Shown in pieces: positions 44,781-53,069 of a stretch of DNA of 64,000 nt. The notes under the pieces are model-generated. The model had not been told where the DNA came from, searched no databases, and saw only the letters and a list, made by a program, of their open reading frames with translations. The translations under genes were made by a program, and so were the position numbers. The stretch spans positions 2,294,001 to 2,358,000 of the forward strand of contig OZ241737.1 in the NCBI GenBank assembly GCA_965200885.1, written 5' to 3'. This DNA comes from MPNP01 sp026710155. GTDB taxonomy: Bacteria; Pseudomonadota; Alphaproteobacteria; Rhodobacterales; Rhodobacteraceae. The number at the start of each line of letters is the position of its first letter. Position 1 is the stretch's first letter.

Positions 44781-45827
44781 ATGAATATAAATTCCATGTT
44801 CACAAATCCTCCATTTTATCACGGTAAAGATATTTCAGGGTCTATCGCAGTAGATGTAACTTCTGATGATCATGAGGAAAAACTGACCAACGTACTGGCT
44901 GTGTTATCTGATGCAGGTTGGATATCCAAGGGGGAAGATAGTATTATCAAAATTGAGGAGGCAGCAAAGTTTATTCCCCCAGAAAACAAGCCAACAATTG
45001 TATTGTGCAGAACCAAAAAGCAATCAAACCGATTGGATGCAATTGAACCAGAGTCCTTGGCGATACTTGAAGCTTTGGGTGGATTACAACTCGAACATGC
45101 ACTTGTAGAAAGTTTAAACTCGTTTCATAAAGCAGACAAGGTAATTATAGGCTTCAATTGGACTTTCATTCGCAGTGGTGATTTGTGTGGAATAGCGCGA
45201 AGTCCAGCCAGAGGAACCGAAGGAGCAAGAACGATCAGGCCAAAGGAAGGTTTTCAAGGAATGAATTTACAGAGATTGGCTTCCCTAATCCTGTCATTGG
45301 ATCCACTTGAACGTTCGGTAGGGCTTGCTGCAATCAATTGTTTCTGGAATCGAATCAACCCACCGAAGGAAGTGAAGGAATTTATTCAACCGGGTGGGGG
45401 ACTTGCAGGAATTAATCCTCCAGGTGAAGGTACGGTCATTATTGGTGGTTTTCGAGCAGCACAGAAAAGGCTTCCCAAAGCATCTATCGTTGAGAGAGAG
45501 CCAAAAACCGGTGATATACACTCTGATAGCGCATCTTCAATCATTCACAATGCAAAAACACTAGCAATCACAGCGCAAACATTAATGAATGGCAGTCTCG
45601 GACCAATTTTATTGACAAGTCAAATGGTGCCACAACAAATGTTGGTCGGACCCAGCGCTCCGGCGAGTCCAATCTTGCTTGAATTTGGGCTTGATGAAAC
45701 GTTTGGAACGGTAATTATTGACCCTGAGGCTGCCGAGGATTTCATTATTGAAACTGGAACAATGATCATGCTAGATCACATAGCGAGTACCCGTTCAATC
45801 AGATCACCTAAATATAATGGCATTTAG
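44781..45827 (+). CDS. DUF364-like protein (putative heavy-metal chelation/Rossmann-like)
   Basis: The predicted 348-residue protein has a region with VIIGFNWTFIRSGDLCGIARSP around residue 115-135 and AINCFWNRINPP near residue 185, typical of the DUF4213 + DUF364 arrangement. A later VIIGGFRAAQKRLPKASIVERE segment matches the Rossmann-like half. The C-terminal half (SSIIHNAKTLAITAQTLMNGSL, then GPSAPASPILLEFG) fits the DUF364 ligand site. Its function is not known; the name 'heavy-metal chelation' is a prediction. It ends before a strong hairpin. Confidence 0.65.
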   Translation: MNINSMFTNPPFYHGKDISGSIAVDVTSDDHEEKLTNVLAVLSDAGWISKGEDSIIKIEEAAKFIPPENKPTIVLCRTKKQSNRLDAIEPESLAILEALGGLQLEHALVESLNSFHKADKVIIGFNWTFIRSGDLCGIARSPARGTEGARTIRPKEGFQGMNLQRLASLILSLDPLERSVGLAAINCFWNRINPPKEVKEFIQPGGGLAGINPPGEGTVIIGGFRAAQKRLPKASIVEREPKTGDIHSDSASSIIHNAKTLAITAQTLMNGSLGPILLTSQMVPQQMLVGPSAPASPILLEFGLDETFGTVIIDPEAAEDFIIETGTMIMLDHIASTRSIRSPKYNGI

Positions 45828-45892
45828 ACCTTTCAGTTTACAAAATACATATTCCAAGCCCATTGGTCAAATGGTTGGACTTAATAAGTGAC

Positions 45893-45917
45893 AATCCCGA
45901 TTATTGAAGTCGGGATT
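45893..45917 (+). terminator. Hairpin after the DUF364 gene, probable terminator
   Basis: AATCCCGA, a 9-base loop and TCGGGATT form a perfect 8-bp stem 66 bp after the stop codon. The T tract after it is weak, so termination is likely but not certain. Confidence 0.55.
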
Positions 45918-46078
45918 ACATTGGTTTATTTCATGTTGGTTGGTTATTCAATTTGATTTTTGTTCAACAAACCCCAAGCCGACCAATTGCTGGTATCAGT
46001 TGCTGGTTGTTTTATGTCAAAGTTGAATTTCTGATTTAATCTTTTGTTTATTCAGAGCAATTTAAAGATATCACACCA

Positions 46079-46339
46079 ATGAGTAATAATTACTTGGTTA
46101 CCCGACGTCAAAACATCGTAGGACTTGCTGCATCACTCACTTTACCGGCATTGCCGGCTATGTCCATGTCTTCCAAGATTGACCAGCTTTCATTGTACGG
46201 ACCACCTGCAGGTCCATCAGTTACACTGGCCCATGTCGTGGCAAGCGGAAGATTTTTGGATATCGCTGAAAACGCAGATTTTACTGCTTGGCGCAATCCT
46301 GATGAATTACGGGCAGGGCTTATTCAAGGCAAATTTTAG
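46079..46339 (+). pseudogene. N-terminal fragment of an ABC transporter substrate-binding protein
   Basis: Eighty-six codons encode a twin-arginine-like signal (TRRQNIVGLAASLTLPAL) and the start of a periplasmic binding protein (LSLYGPPAGPSVTLAHVVA, FTAWRNPDELRAGLIQGKF), which resembles NMT1/SsuA-type proteins for thiamine precursors or sulfonates. The stop codon falls exactly on the first base of a short inverted-repeat element (46339-46518). No continuation is found beyond it, so the rest of the gene is lost. Confidence 0.7.
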
Positions 46340-46518
46340 GGAATTATATCCTTGATTGAATTTCCCCATTTTTTGTGCAGGCATCGTTGGTTTTCCGGCC
46401 ATTTTGTGAAAAAACCTCCCACGCACGTTCCCCTCGAGTGCAATGGTATCTCCCGAAGTGTCTGAGCACCTCTTGTATTTTCGGTAAATGGGAAATTCAA
46501 TCAAGGATATAAATTCCC
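46339..46518. mobile_element. 180-bp inverted-repeat element (MITE-like) that cuts the substrate-binding gene
   Basis: The left end (46339-46366) and the reverse complement of the right end (46490-46518) match over about 28 bases apart from a single T indel; both start GGGAATT and contain ATATCCTTGATTGAATTTCCC-like sequence. No coding capacity and no target duplication were seen. Its left boundary coincides with the break in the upstream gene, as expected for an insertion, although an RNA hairpin structure is an alternative reading. Confidence 0.65.
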
Positions 46519-46596
46519 AAAAAAAAGATGAATTTGTTACAAAGCAGGACAGAATGATCAAGTCAAAATGATGATGATATTCATGGGGAGGTAAAG

Positions 46597-46872
46597 ATTA
46601 AATCACTACCGGATAACGTATTGGCTTATGCGAAAACAGCTGTTTTTACCAATGACAATATTCCAGAAGCTCTTCAGAAAGCACATAATACAAAGCCGGG
46701 GGTCTGGGGCAAAATCATAGTTTTGAAGGGGCAGTTGCTTTATCGTATTCTTGAACCTTCAGAATCAGAATACAATCTAACTCCAAAAAGCCCCGGTGTT
46801 GTTGAGCCAACCATACTTCACGAAGTTAAACCGCTGGGTAAAGTCACTTTTTATGTTGAGTTTTATCGATGA
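46597..46872 (+). CDS. DUF1971 (TehB/YeaR-like) small protein with apparent ATT start
   Basis: About 91 residues. KSLPDNVLAYAKTAVFTNDN, HNTKPGVWGKIIVLKGQLLYRI, SPGVVEPTILHEVKPLG and the final VTFYVEFYR match the cupin-like DUF1971 family over nearly its full length. Family members act in stress responses such as tellurite or nitrosative stress, without a settled activity. A strong GGGGAGG at 46585-46591 is spaced five bases from ATT, which aligns with the expected Met. No ATG, GTG or TTG lies closer than the TTG at 46621. Either ATT is used or the start codon is mutated. Confidence 0.7.
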   Translation: MKSLPDNVLAYAKTAVFTNDNIPEALQKAHNTKPGVWGKIIVLKGQLLYRILEPSESEYNLTPKSPGVVEPTILHEVKPLGKVTFYVEFYR

Positions 46873-47930
46873 TATAAGATTTAATCTCCTGTCCTTTGTC
46901 TTGGAGATTGTGTCTTCAGGTTTGGCAGATCGATGGTATGCCAATGCAATTGATGTGTCTGCAAAGATTCAATATTCGGTTTATCAGGATAAGAATACCT
47001 TTGGACCTTCGTCTTTTTCAACGGGTAATATATTCATTTTGAAAAACGATTTTGTCCATGCAAGTGTTTTGGGACAAGGACAGGGTGAAGAAATTACTTC
47101 TCCAAACGATCAATGCCTTGAGTATTGAAGGATTGAAACGACATCAATGACAACATTTGCGCATTAACCTCATTATGGTCGATGAGGCCACATCATGAAA
47201 CCGGTAAAATACTTGAACTAAGTGATTTCTGCGCAAAAGTTGCCGAGGCTGGATATGATGGATTTGGCTATTGATTTGGGGGCAGGTGATATCAAACTTG
47301 TCAATGAAGTTTATCCATATATCAAGCAAAACAACCTTATTCCCTTGATTGTTGCTTTTCTTAAATCTGTTGAATCCTTGTCTGATACCTTGAAAATGGC
47401 CAAGGATTTTGGTTCTCATTTGTCAATTTATTCGAACCTGGCTGACAAAGCAGGCATGTCGATACGAATCAAAACCTACAGGAATTGTATAACAAACGAT
47501 TGATACCAAGCATTGGAATTGCTGGATGCACTTACCGTGATGGATATGTGCGCCGATCTTTCCTTGATGACCAGAATTCTAAATCGATCACAGAGTTTTC
47601 AGGGACGGGAGGTAAGCCACCAGCAGACTTCAACTTCAACTCGATTTTCCCCAACATCAAAATGGGTCAGGTTATTTCAGGATTGGTGGTACAAAGGTCT
47701 GGTTTTCTGGCGAGAAAGAAATAAATCTGGGAAGTGTGTTTGTTTTTGTGTGAACTTGGTCTACCTGAATATGCAATGACAAGTGGAAGCGGAAGGCAAC
47801 TGTCCAGGTGTTGGAAAAAAGCGTTGACAAAAAGGATTGGGCAAGGGAGACTATTGGAAAGAGTTTGAGGTTGACGCAAAGCCAGCCATCTAAAAGGCCG
47901 ATAATGTATATTATGTTAAATAAATCGTTA
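46873..47930 (+). pseudogene. Degraded coding region, including remnants of a TIM-barrel sugar isomerase/epimerase-like gene
   Basis: No intact gene is present. Around 47170-47500, translations in two frames give TGKILELSDFCAKVAEAGYDGFGY, then DIKLVNEVYPYIKQNNLIPLIV and FLKSVESLSDTLKMAKDFGSHL. This is the rhythm of xylose-isomerase-like TIM-barrel proteins but is broken by stops and frameshifts. Flanking ORFs of 70-110 codons are in varying frames and not recognisable. The region continues the decay that starts at 46.3 kb. Confidence 0.5.
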
Positions 47931-47975
47931 TTCCCTTATAATAAGCACTAGAGACATTCAAACAGGAAAAATAAC

Positions 47976-48419
47976 ATGACTTCATTACTTATAATTAATG
48001 GCCCCAATCTGAATATGTTGGGAACAAGGCAACAATCACACTATGGTACCCTTACGTGGAATGAGATTTACAGTGATTGCAAGGAATTCGCAAAATCCCT
48101 GAAGATGGATTTGGATTACAAGCAGTCAAACAGCGAAGGTGACGTTGTTGGTTTTATTCAACAGTCCCCAGAATTGTATCAGGGAATAATATTAAATGCT
48201 GGAGCCTTTACTCACACGTCCATAGCAATGGTAGATGCAATTCTGGCTGTAGACATACCGGTCGTCGAAGTTCACATGTCGAATATCTACGGGCGAGAGG
48301 AATTTCGTAAACACTCCTATATTTCCCCGGTGGCACTAGGTGGTGTATTCGGATTTGGAAAAAACAGTTATCTGCTTGCCATCCTGGCCTTACACCGACA
48401 TCTGCAAGTGAAGCCGTAA
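47976..48419 (+). CDS. aroQ: 3-dehydroquinate dehydratase, type II
   Basis: The 147-residue shikimate-pathway enzyme removes water from 3-dehydroquinate as a dodecamer. LLIINGPNLNMLGTRQQSHYG carries the catalytic Arg and the Tyr lid region, QSNSEGDVVGFIQ the middle, GIILNAGAFTHTSIAMVDAI the substrate loop and VEVHMSNIYGREEFRKHSYISP the catalytic histidine. Length is typical. It converges on tsf. Confidence 0.95.
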   Translation: MTSLLIINGPNLNMLGTRQQSHYGTLTWNEIYSDCKEFAKSLKMDLDYKQSNSEGDVVGFIQQSPELYQGIILNAGAFTHTSIAMVDAILAVDIPVVEVHMSNIYGREEFRKHSYISPVALGGVFGFGKNSYLLAILALHRHLQVKP

Positions 48420-48459
48420 AACTGCCGGGGATCACAAGGATCCCTGACCTCCATCCAAT

Positions 48460-49287
48460 TTATGATTTGGCTTCGCCAACCTGATATCTGAGAAACCCCT
48501 TGATCGTGAGATTTTCTTTCTCAGCAACTTGTTGAACTGTAAACTCCGGGTTTATAACAAATTTCTGGTTAACCAGAGTTTCCTCGGAAAGGAATTTCCT
48601 AATTCCTCCTTCAACAATTTTGGCGGCAATTGATTCTGGTTTGCCAGTATCAAGGGCCTTTTGAGTAAGTACCTGCTTTTCCCTTTCTATTGTTTCCTGG
48701 GGCATTTCATCAGCTGACAAGGCAAGAGGCCTGGAGGCAGCAACATGCATGGCAATCTGCTTGCCCAATTCGGATTCCTGACCATCATAGGCAACCAGCA
48801 CACCGATTTTGCCCATACCCTCTTCTAAAGAGGTATGAACATAACTCGCGATGTTGGTACCTTCAATTGACCCGACACGACCCAGGGTGATGTTTTCACC
48901 CAGTGAAGAGATTTTCTCGGTTATCGATTCCCTAATGGTCTTGCCATCCACTTCTGCATTCAGAAGACCTTCAACGGTTCCATTGGCCAATGCTTCCTTG
49001 CGGATGAGATTTACCAACTTGCGAAATTCCACATTCTTGGCTACAAAATCGGTTTCGGAATTTACCTCAACCACGGCACCTTTACCATTTTGGACATAAA
49101 TACCAACCAACCCTTCGGCGGTATCGCGAGATGATTTCTTGGCCGCCTTGGCCATTCCCTTAGAACGCAACCAATCAATTGATGCTTCGATGTCACCATC
49201 GTTTTCCTTGAGTGCATTTTTTGCATCCATAATCCCAGCACCGGTTCGCTGCCTTAATTCCTTAACCATTATTGCTGTGATAGTCAT
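48460..49287 (-). CDS. tsf: Elongation factor Ts
   Basis: The 275-residue nucleotide exchange factor recharges EF-Tu. VKELRQRTGAGIMDAKNALKENDGD is the N-terminal signature, AKAAKKSSRDTAEGLVGIYV continues it, VEVNSETDFVAKNVEF is the second signature, and VGVLVAYDGQE-like IGVLVAYDGQE leads the dimerisation core. The final segment ends with LTIKGFLRYQVGE. It follows rpsB, separated by about 120 bp, in the usual rpsB-tsf order. Confidence 0.97.
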   Translation of the reverse strand: MTITAIMVKELRQRTGAGIMDAKNALKENDGDIEASIDWLRSKGMAKAAKKSSRDTAEGLVGIYVQNGKGAVVEVNSETDFVAKNVEFRKLVNLIRKEALANGTVEGLLNAEVDGKTIRESITEKISSLGENITLGRVGSIEGTNIASYVHTSLEEGMGKIGVLVAYDGQESELGKQIAMHVAASRPLALSADEMPQETIEREKQVLTQKALDTGKPESIAAKIVEGGIRKFLSEETLVNQKFVINPEFTVQQVAEKENLTIKGFLRYQVGEAKS

Positions 49288-49405
49288 GATTTACTCCTAT
49301 GACAAAAAAATATTATGAAGATCCCGTAAGGCAAACTGGCACTTTGGGTATAAAAACATATCCGTGTTTTGACCTTGCTAGTCAGCAGCAAAGATTGCAA
49401 CCAGA

Positions 49406-50332
49406 TTAAGCAGTTGCCCTGTCCTCACTCTTTTCCTCTGAAGTTTCAGAATCCGCACCCTCTTCCGAACTACTTTCCTCGGTGTTCTCCAGCTCGGATT
49501 GATCATTTGCATCTGAAACACCATTTTCTGCTTCGGCTTCCACCTCTTCGGGCTTTTCCTGATCTTTCTTTTCTTCCTCGGGAACTAATGAGGTTACTTC
49601 CTCAGGCCCTTCCAGAGCCCCTAAATCAACCCCTACTTCTCCCATTTGGGTAGTCATGCCTTCCAAAACGGCTTTTGATACCAATTCACAATACAGGCTG
49701 ACTGAACGAATGGCATCATCATTACCGGGTATGATATGGGCAACACCCTCCGGAGAACAATTGGTATCAACTACTGCTACAACCGGAATACCCAATTTGT
49801 TTGCCTCAGCAATGGCCAGGTTCTCTTTTTTGACATCAACAATGAAAATGATATCAGGTATGTGATTCATGTTCCTGATACCCCCAAGCGAGGCTTGAAG
49901 CTTGGCTTGGTCCCGCAACAAGCCCAACCGTTCCTTCTTGGTTAATCCATCCAAACCATCCTCAATTTTTTCATCAAGCTCCTCAAGTCTTGAAATTGAA
50001 TTGGAAACGGTTTTCCAATTGGTTAGAGTGCCACCAAGCCAGCGATGATTGACATAATGCTGTGCACTATCCTTGGCCGCCTTTTCAATTGGCAATTGAG
50101 CTTGTCGCTTGGTGCCAACAAAAAGTACACTGCCGCCTTTCGCTGCAGTTTCCTCGATTACCTTAAGTGCCTTGATGAGCAAAGGAACCGTCTGAGTCAG
50201 ATCAATGATATGGATACCATTCTTCTTGCTGTGAATGTATGGTGCCATCTGGGGATTCCACCTATGGGTCTGGTGACCCAAGTGAACTCCAGCTTCTAGT
50301 AATGTTCTCAAAGAGAAAACGGGTTTAGCCAT
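49406..50332 (-). CDS. rpsB: 30S ribosomal protein S2 with acidic C-terminal extension
   Basis: The 308-residue protein has the S2 core (TLLEAGVHLGHQTHRWNPQM at the N-terminus, LFVGTKRQAQ, HRWLGGTLTNWKTV, MNHIPDIIFIVDV and VVAVVDTNCSPEGV). After residue 240 it has an extension of about 65 residues rich in Glu, Ser and Asp that is absent from E. coli S2. Such tails occur in several alphaproteobacteria and are probably disordered. It precedes tsf. Confidence 0.97.
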   Translation of the reverse strand: MAKPVFSLRTLLEAGVHLGHQTHRWNPQMAPYIHSKKNGIHIIDLTQTVPLLIKALKVIEETAAKGGSVLFVGTKRQAQLPIEKAAKDSAQHYVNHRWLGGTLTNWKTVSNSISRLEELDEKIEDGLDGLTKKERLGLLRDQAKLQASLGGIRNMNHIPDIIFIVDVKKENLAIAEANKLGIPVVAVVDTNCSPEGVAHIIPGNDDAIRSVSLYCELVSKAVLEGMTTQMGEVGVDLGALEGPEEVTSLVPEEEKKDQEKPEEVEAEAENGVSDANDQSELENTEESSSEEGADSETSEEKSEDRATA

Positions 50333-50493
50333 GTTAAAATCCTTTCCGGTTTAAACCTCGACGGGGTAAAATATGAAACAACCGGTGGATCCAAGTGTTA
50401 ATTTGTTGGACCCAACAACCCCATCTGTGTATTTTCAGGGAAGACCATATATTGAATAAATTATCAATTTCAAGAAACCAACTTGGCCCAATT

Positions 50494-51378
50494 ATGCCTG
50501 AAGAAGCAAAACCTGTAATATGCATGGGATCATTTCATTGGGATGAGATAGCCCTTTCCAGCAACCTTCTGGAGAAAGGGGATGATTCACCGGGAACAGT
50601 ACACAAAAATCCGGGTGGTGTTGCTTTCAACCTGGCGAAAACCATGACTGAATTTGGTATTCCGGTTTTATTGGCTTCTATTCTGGGTGATGATGCTGAG
50701 GGTCAGGAATTGCTGAATATAGCAGAAAGTTTGGGCATAAATTGCGAATTGGTTTGTGAGGTTCCAGAAAAAACAGGTAGATATGTTGCAATCGAAGATC
50801 CCAGGGGATTGGTTGCTGCCATTGCCGATTGCGATACGCTTGAGCGTAATGAAGATGCACTTCTTTTCAGATTGAAAAACTGGATTGCTTCAAGTGCAGG
50901 AAATATGGATATTTCCAGAGTGGTGGTTGATTGCAACTTATCCAGTCATTTTATGGAAAATCTACTTAACGCCCGCTATTTTAACAATTATCCAATAAAT
51001 ATCGCTTCTGCTTCCAATCATAAAATAGACCGATTAAGCAATTTTGAATTGAATTTGAACACGACATTGTATCTGAACAGGTTGGAGGCGATTGGTTTTT
51101 TGGCAGGACAAAAGAACAAGGGTTTTGACACCAAGGAAATCATTCAAAATCTCCTTGGCAGATACAAGAGAGTTATTTTAACAGATGGCGGCAACAAGAT
51201 TATTGATGCCGATGGTTCGAATGTCATTGGGTTTACCCCGCTTACGATTCAACCACATCGAATAACCGGGGCTGGAGATTATTTCATGGCTGCCCATATG
51301 GCATTGGAACTATTGGGTTATTCCCGGGAGGATGCCTTGAAGCATGCCAGTATTTATGTTCGTGAAAAAATAGCTTGA
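50494..51378 (+). CDS. psuK: PfkB-family kinase, probable pseudouridine kinase
   Basis: The 294-residue ribokinase-like enzyme has GSFHWDEIALS at the start, NPGGVAFNLAKTM near residue 40, DDAEGQELLNIAES in the lid region and the catalytic signature QPHRITGAGDYFMAAHMA with the anion hole and Asp base near residue 255. The next gene is psuG, five bases away, so the product is most likely the kinase that makes pseudouridine 5'-phosphate. I preferred the ATG at 50494 because homology starts there, over the upstream TTG at 50395. Confidence 0.85.
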   Translation: MPEEAKPVICMGSFHWDEIALSSNLLEKGDDSPGTVHKNPGGVAFNLAKTMTEFGIPVLLASILGDDAEGQELLNIAESLGINCELVCEVPEKTGRYVAIEDPRGLVAAIADCDTLERNEDALLFRLKNWIASSAGNMDISRVVVDCNLSSHFMENLLNARYFNNYPINIASASNHKIDRLSNFELNLNTTLYLNRLEAIGFLAGQKNKGFDTKEIIQNLLGRYKRVILTDGGNKIIDADGSNVIGFTPLTIQPHRITGAGDYFMAAHMALELLGYSREDALKHASIYVREKIA

Positions 51379-51382
51379 TCCA

Positions 51383-52300
51383 ATGACTTTGAATCCACAT
51401 CTGGAATTTGGCCCTGAAGTACACGCGGCCCTGATCAAAGAAAAACCGATCATTGCCCTGGAAACATCGATTATATCTCAAGGTCTTCCATATCCCCATA
51501 ACCATGAAACAGCTCTGCTGGTGGAAGAAACAATACGACAACAGGACTGTACACCGGCAACGATCGGAATCGTCAAAGGTAAAATCAAGGTTGGCTTAAC
51601 ACCTGAGGAATTGAATTTTTTTTCGACCGAAAGGGATGTAAAGAAAATTAATAACCGAGATATACCCGTGGCCCTGACACGGGGTTGGAATGGTGCCACC
51701 ACGGTATCCGGAACCCTGGCTTGTGCAAAACTTGCATCCCTTCAGGTACTCGCCACGGGTGGAATTGGTGGCATTCACAGGGAATTTTCCGAAACTCACG
51801 ATATTTCAGCTGATCTTCATCAAATCAGAAATACCAAGGTAATTACGGTCTGTTCAGGTGCCAAGGCCATTCTGGATATACCCAAGACTCTGGAAATGAT
51901 TGAAACTCTTGGCATCATCACAGGCACGTATCAAAATGAGGAGTTCCCTGCATTCTGGTCCCGCAATTCAGGATGCCAATCACCCTTGAGATTGAATACA
52001 GTTGAAGAAATTTCTGCAATCTTCAAAACTTCAAGGCAACTATTCAGCAAACAGGGTTTCCTTGTCGCGAATCCCATTCCCAAAGAATTTGAAATTCCAC
52101 GAAATATAATTGAACCACTAATCAAGGATTCTCTTGCTAAGGCACAGGTACAAAACATCAAAGGAAAAGAATTAACACCTTATTTATTAAATTCCCTCAA
52201 CGAATTATCCTCAGGCCAATCCTTGCTATCAAACATTGAGCTGATAAAAAATAATGCAAACCTGGCTGCTCAAATTGCAAAGAAACTGTCAATTATCTAG
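51383..52300 (+). CDS. psuG: Pseudouridine-5'-phosphate glycosidase
   Basis: The 305-residue enzyme splits pseudouridine 5'-phosphate to uracil and ribose 5-phosphate. ALETSIISQGLPYPHN with the catalytic glutamate, TPATIGIVKGKIKVGL, NGATTVSGTLACAKLA with active residues and VLATGGIGGIHRE are characteristic, as is the C-terminal GKELTPYLLN. It pairs with psuK for salvage of modified nucleosides from RNA turnover. Confidence 0.95.
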   Translation: MTLNPHLEFGPEVHAALIKEKPIIALETSIISQGLPYPHNHETALLVEETIRQQDCTPATIGIVKGKIKVGLTPEELNFFSTERDVKKINNRDIPVALTRGWNGATTVSGTLACAKLASLQVLATGGIGGIHREFSETHDISADLHQIRNTKVITVCSGAKAILDIPKTLEMIETLGIITGTYQNEEFPAFWSRNSGCQSPLRLNTVEEISAIFKTSRQLFSKQGFLVANPIPKEFEIPRNIIEPLIKDSLAKAQVQNIKGKELTPYLLNSLNELSSGQSLLSNIELIKNNANLAAQIAKKLSII

Positions 52301-52352
52301 TATGTAATCAAAACCCCATATTGATTTGCTACGGATAATTAGGAAAATTGAA

Positions 52353-53069
52353 GTGACTAAACCTAAAAAAGGCTTGCTTGGACTGAAAAGGCGTAGATCC
52401 ACTTTTTTGGGACATTTAAGGGCAAATTTTCTGACTGGTTTGGTAATCGTTGCGCCGGTAGCCTTGACAATTTACATTATTTGGACTGCTATTGGGATAA
52501 TAGACTCTTGGGTCTTGCCCCTGATTCCAGACAGATACATAGAATTGTACTCTCCAGAAACCCATCTCGGTTTCGATATCCGTGGCATTGGAGTAATCAT
52601 ATTCCTCGTTTTCACACTATTGGTTGGCTATTTCATGAAAGGGTTTATTGGTCGAACCATCTTGAAATGGGGAGAACGATTGATTGATAGAACACCAGTC
52701 GTAAGAACCGTTTACAATGGTCTTAAGCATATAGCCGAAACGGTAATCAATCAGTCATCACAGTCTTTTGAAAAGGCCTGCTTGATTGAATATCCAAGAA
52801 AGGGCATCTGGGCAATTGCATTTATTGCCCGACCTGCCAAAGGTGAGATAATGCACAAATATCAGGGTGAAGAAAAATTACTGGGATTATTTGTACCAAC
52901 AACACCAAATCCCACTTCAGGATTCTTTCTTATGGTCCCTGAATCCGATGTCCGGATTCTTGACATGACCATTGAAGATGCAGTCAAATTGGTTATATCC
53001 GCTGGCTTGGTTTACCCACCGCATTATCAACCAAAAGATCACTCTTCATACCACCAAACATCAGGCTGA
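52353..53069 (+). CDS. DUF502 membrane protein
   Basis: About 238 residues. A basic lead is followed by a first span (LTGLVIVAPVALTIYIIW), a second span (GVIIFLVFTLLVGYFMKGF) and the DUF502 hallmark RTPVVRTVYNGLKHIAETV near residue 125, with VPTTPNPTSGFFLMVPES in the C-terminal part. The function of the family is unknown; it sits in the inner membrane. GTG at 52353 is chosen, with an upstream TTG at 52326 as alternative. Its 3' end overlaps the convergent peptide-binding gene by 31 bp. Confidence 0.85.
   Translation: MTKPKKGLLGLKRRRSTFLGHLRANFLTGLVIVAPVALTIYIIWTAIGIIDSWVLPLIPDRYIELYSPETHLGFDIRGIGVIIFLVFTLLVGYFMKGFIGRTILKWGERLIDRTPVVRTVYNGLKHIAETVINQSSQSFEKACLIEYPRKGIWAIAFIARPAKGEIMHKYQGEEKLLGLFVPTTPNPTSGFFLMVPESDVRILDMTIEDAVKLVISAGLVYPPHYQPKDHSSYHQTSG

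Noticed and set aside
45893..45930. CGGGATTACAT near 45911 as an IS1595 end like that at 61994
   Set aside because: Only 11 bases match and they are part of the perfect terminator-like hairpin after the DUF364 gene. No partner end or target duplication was found.
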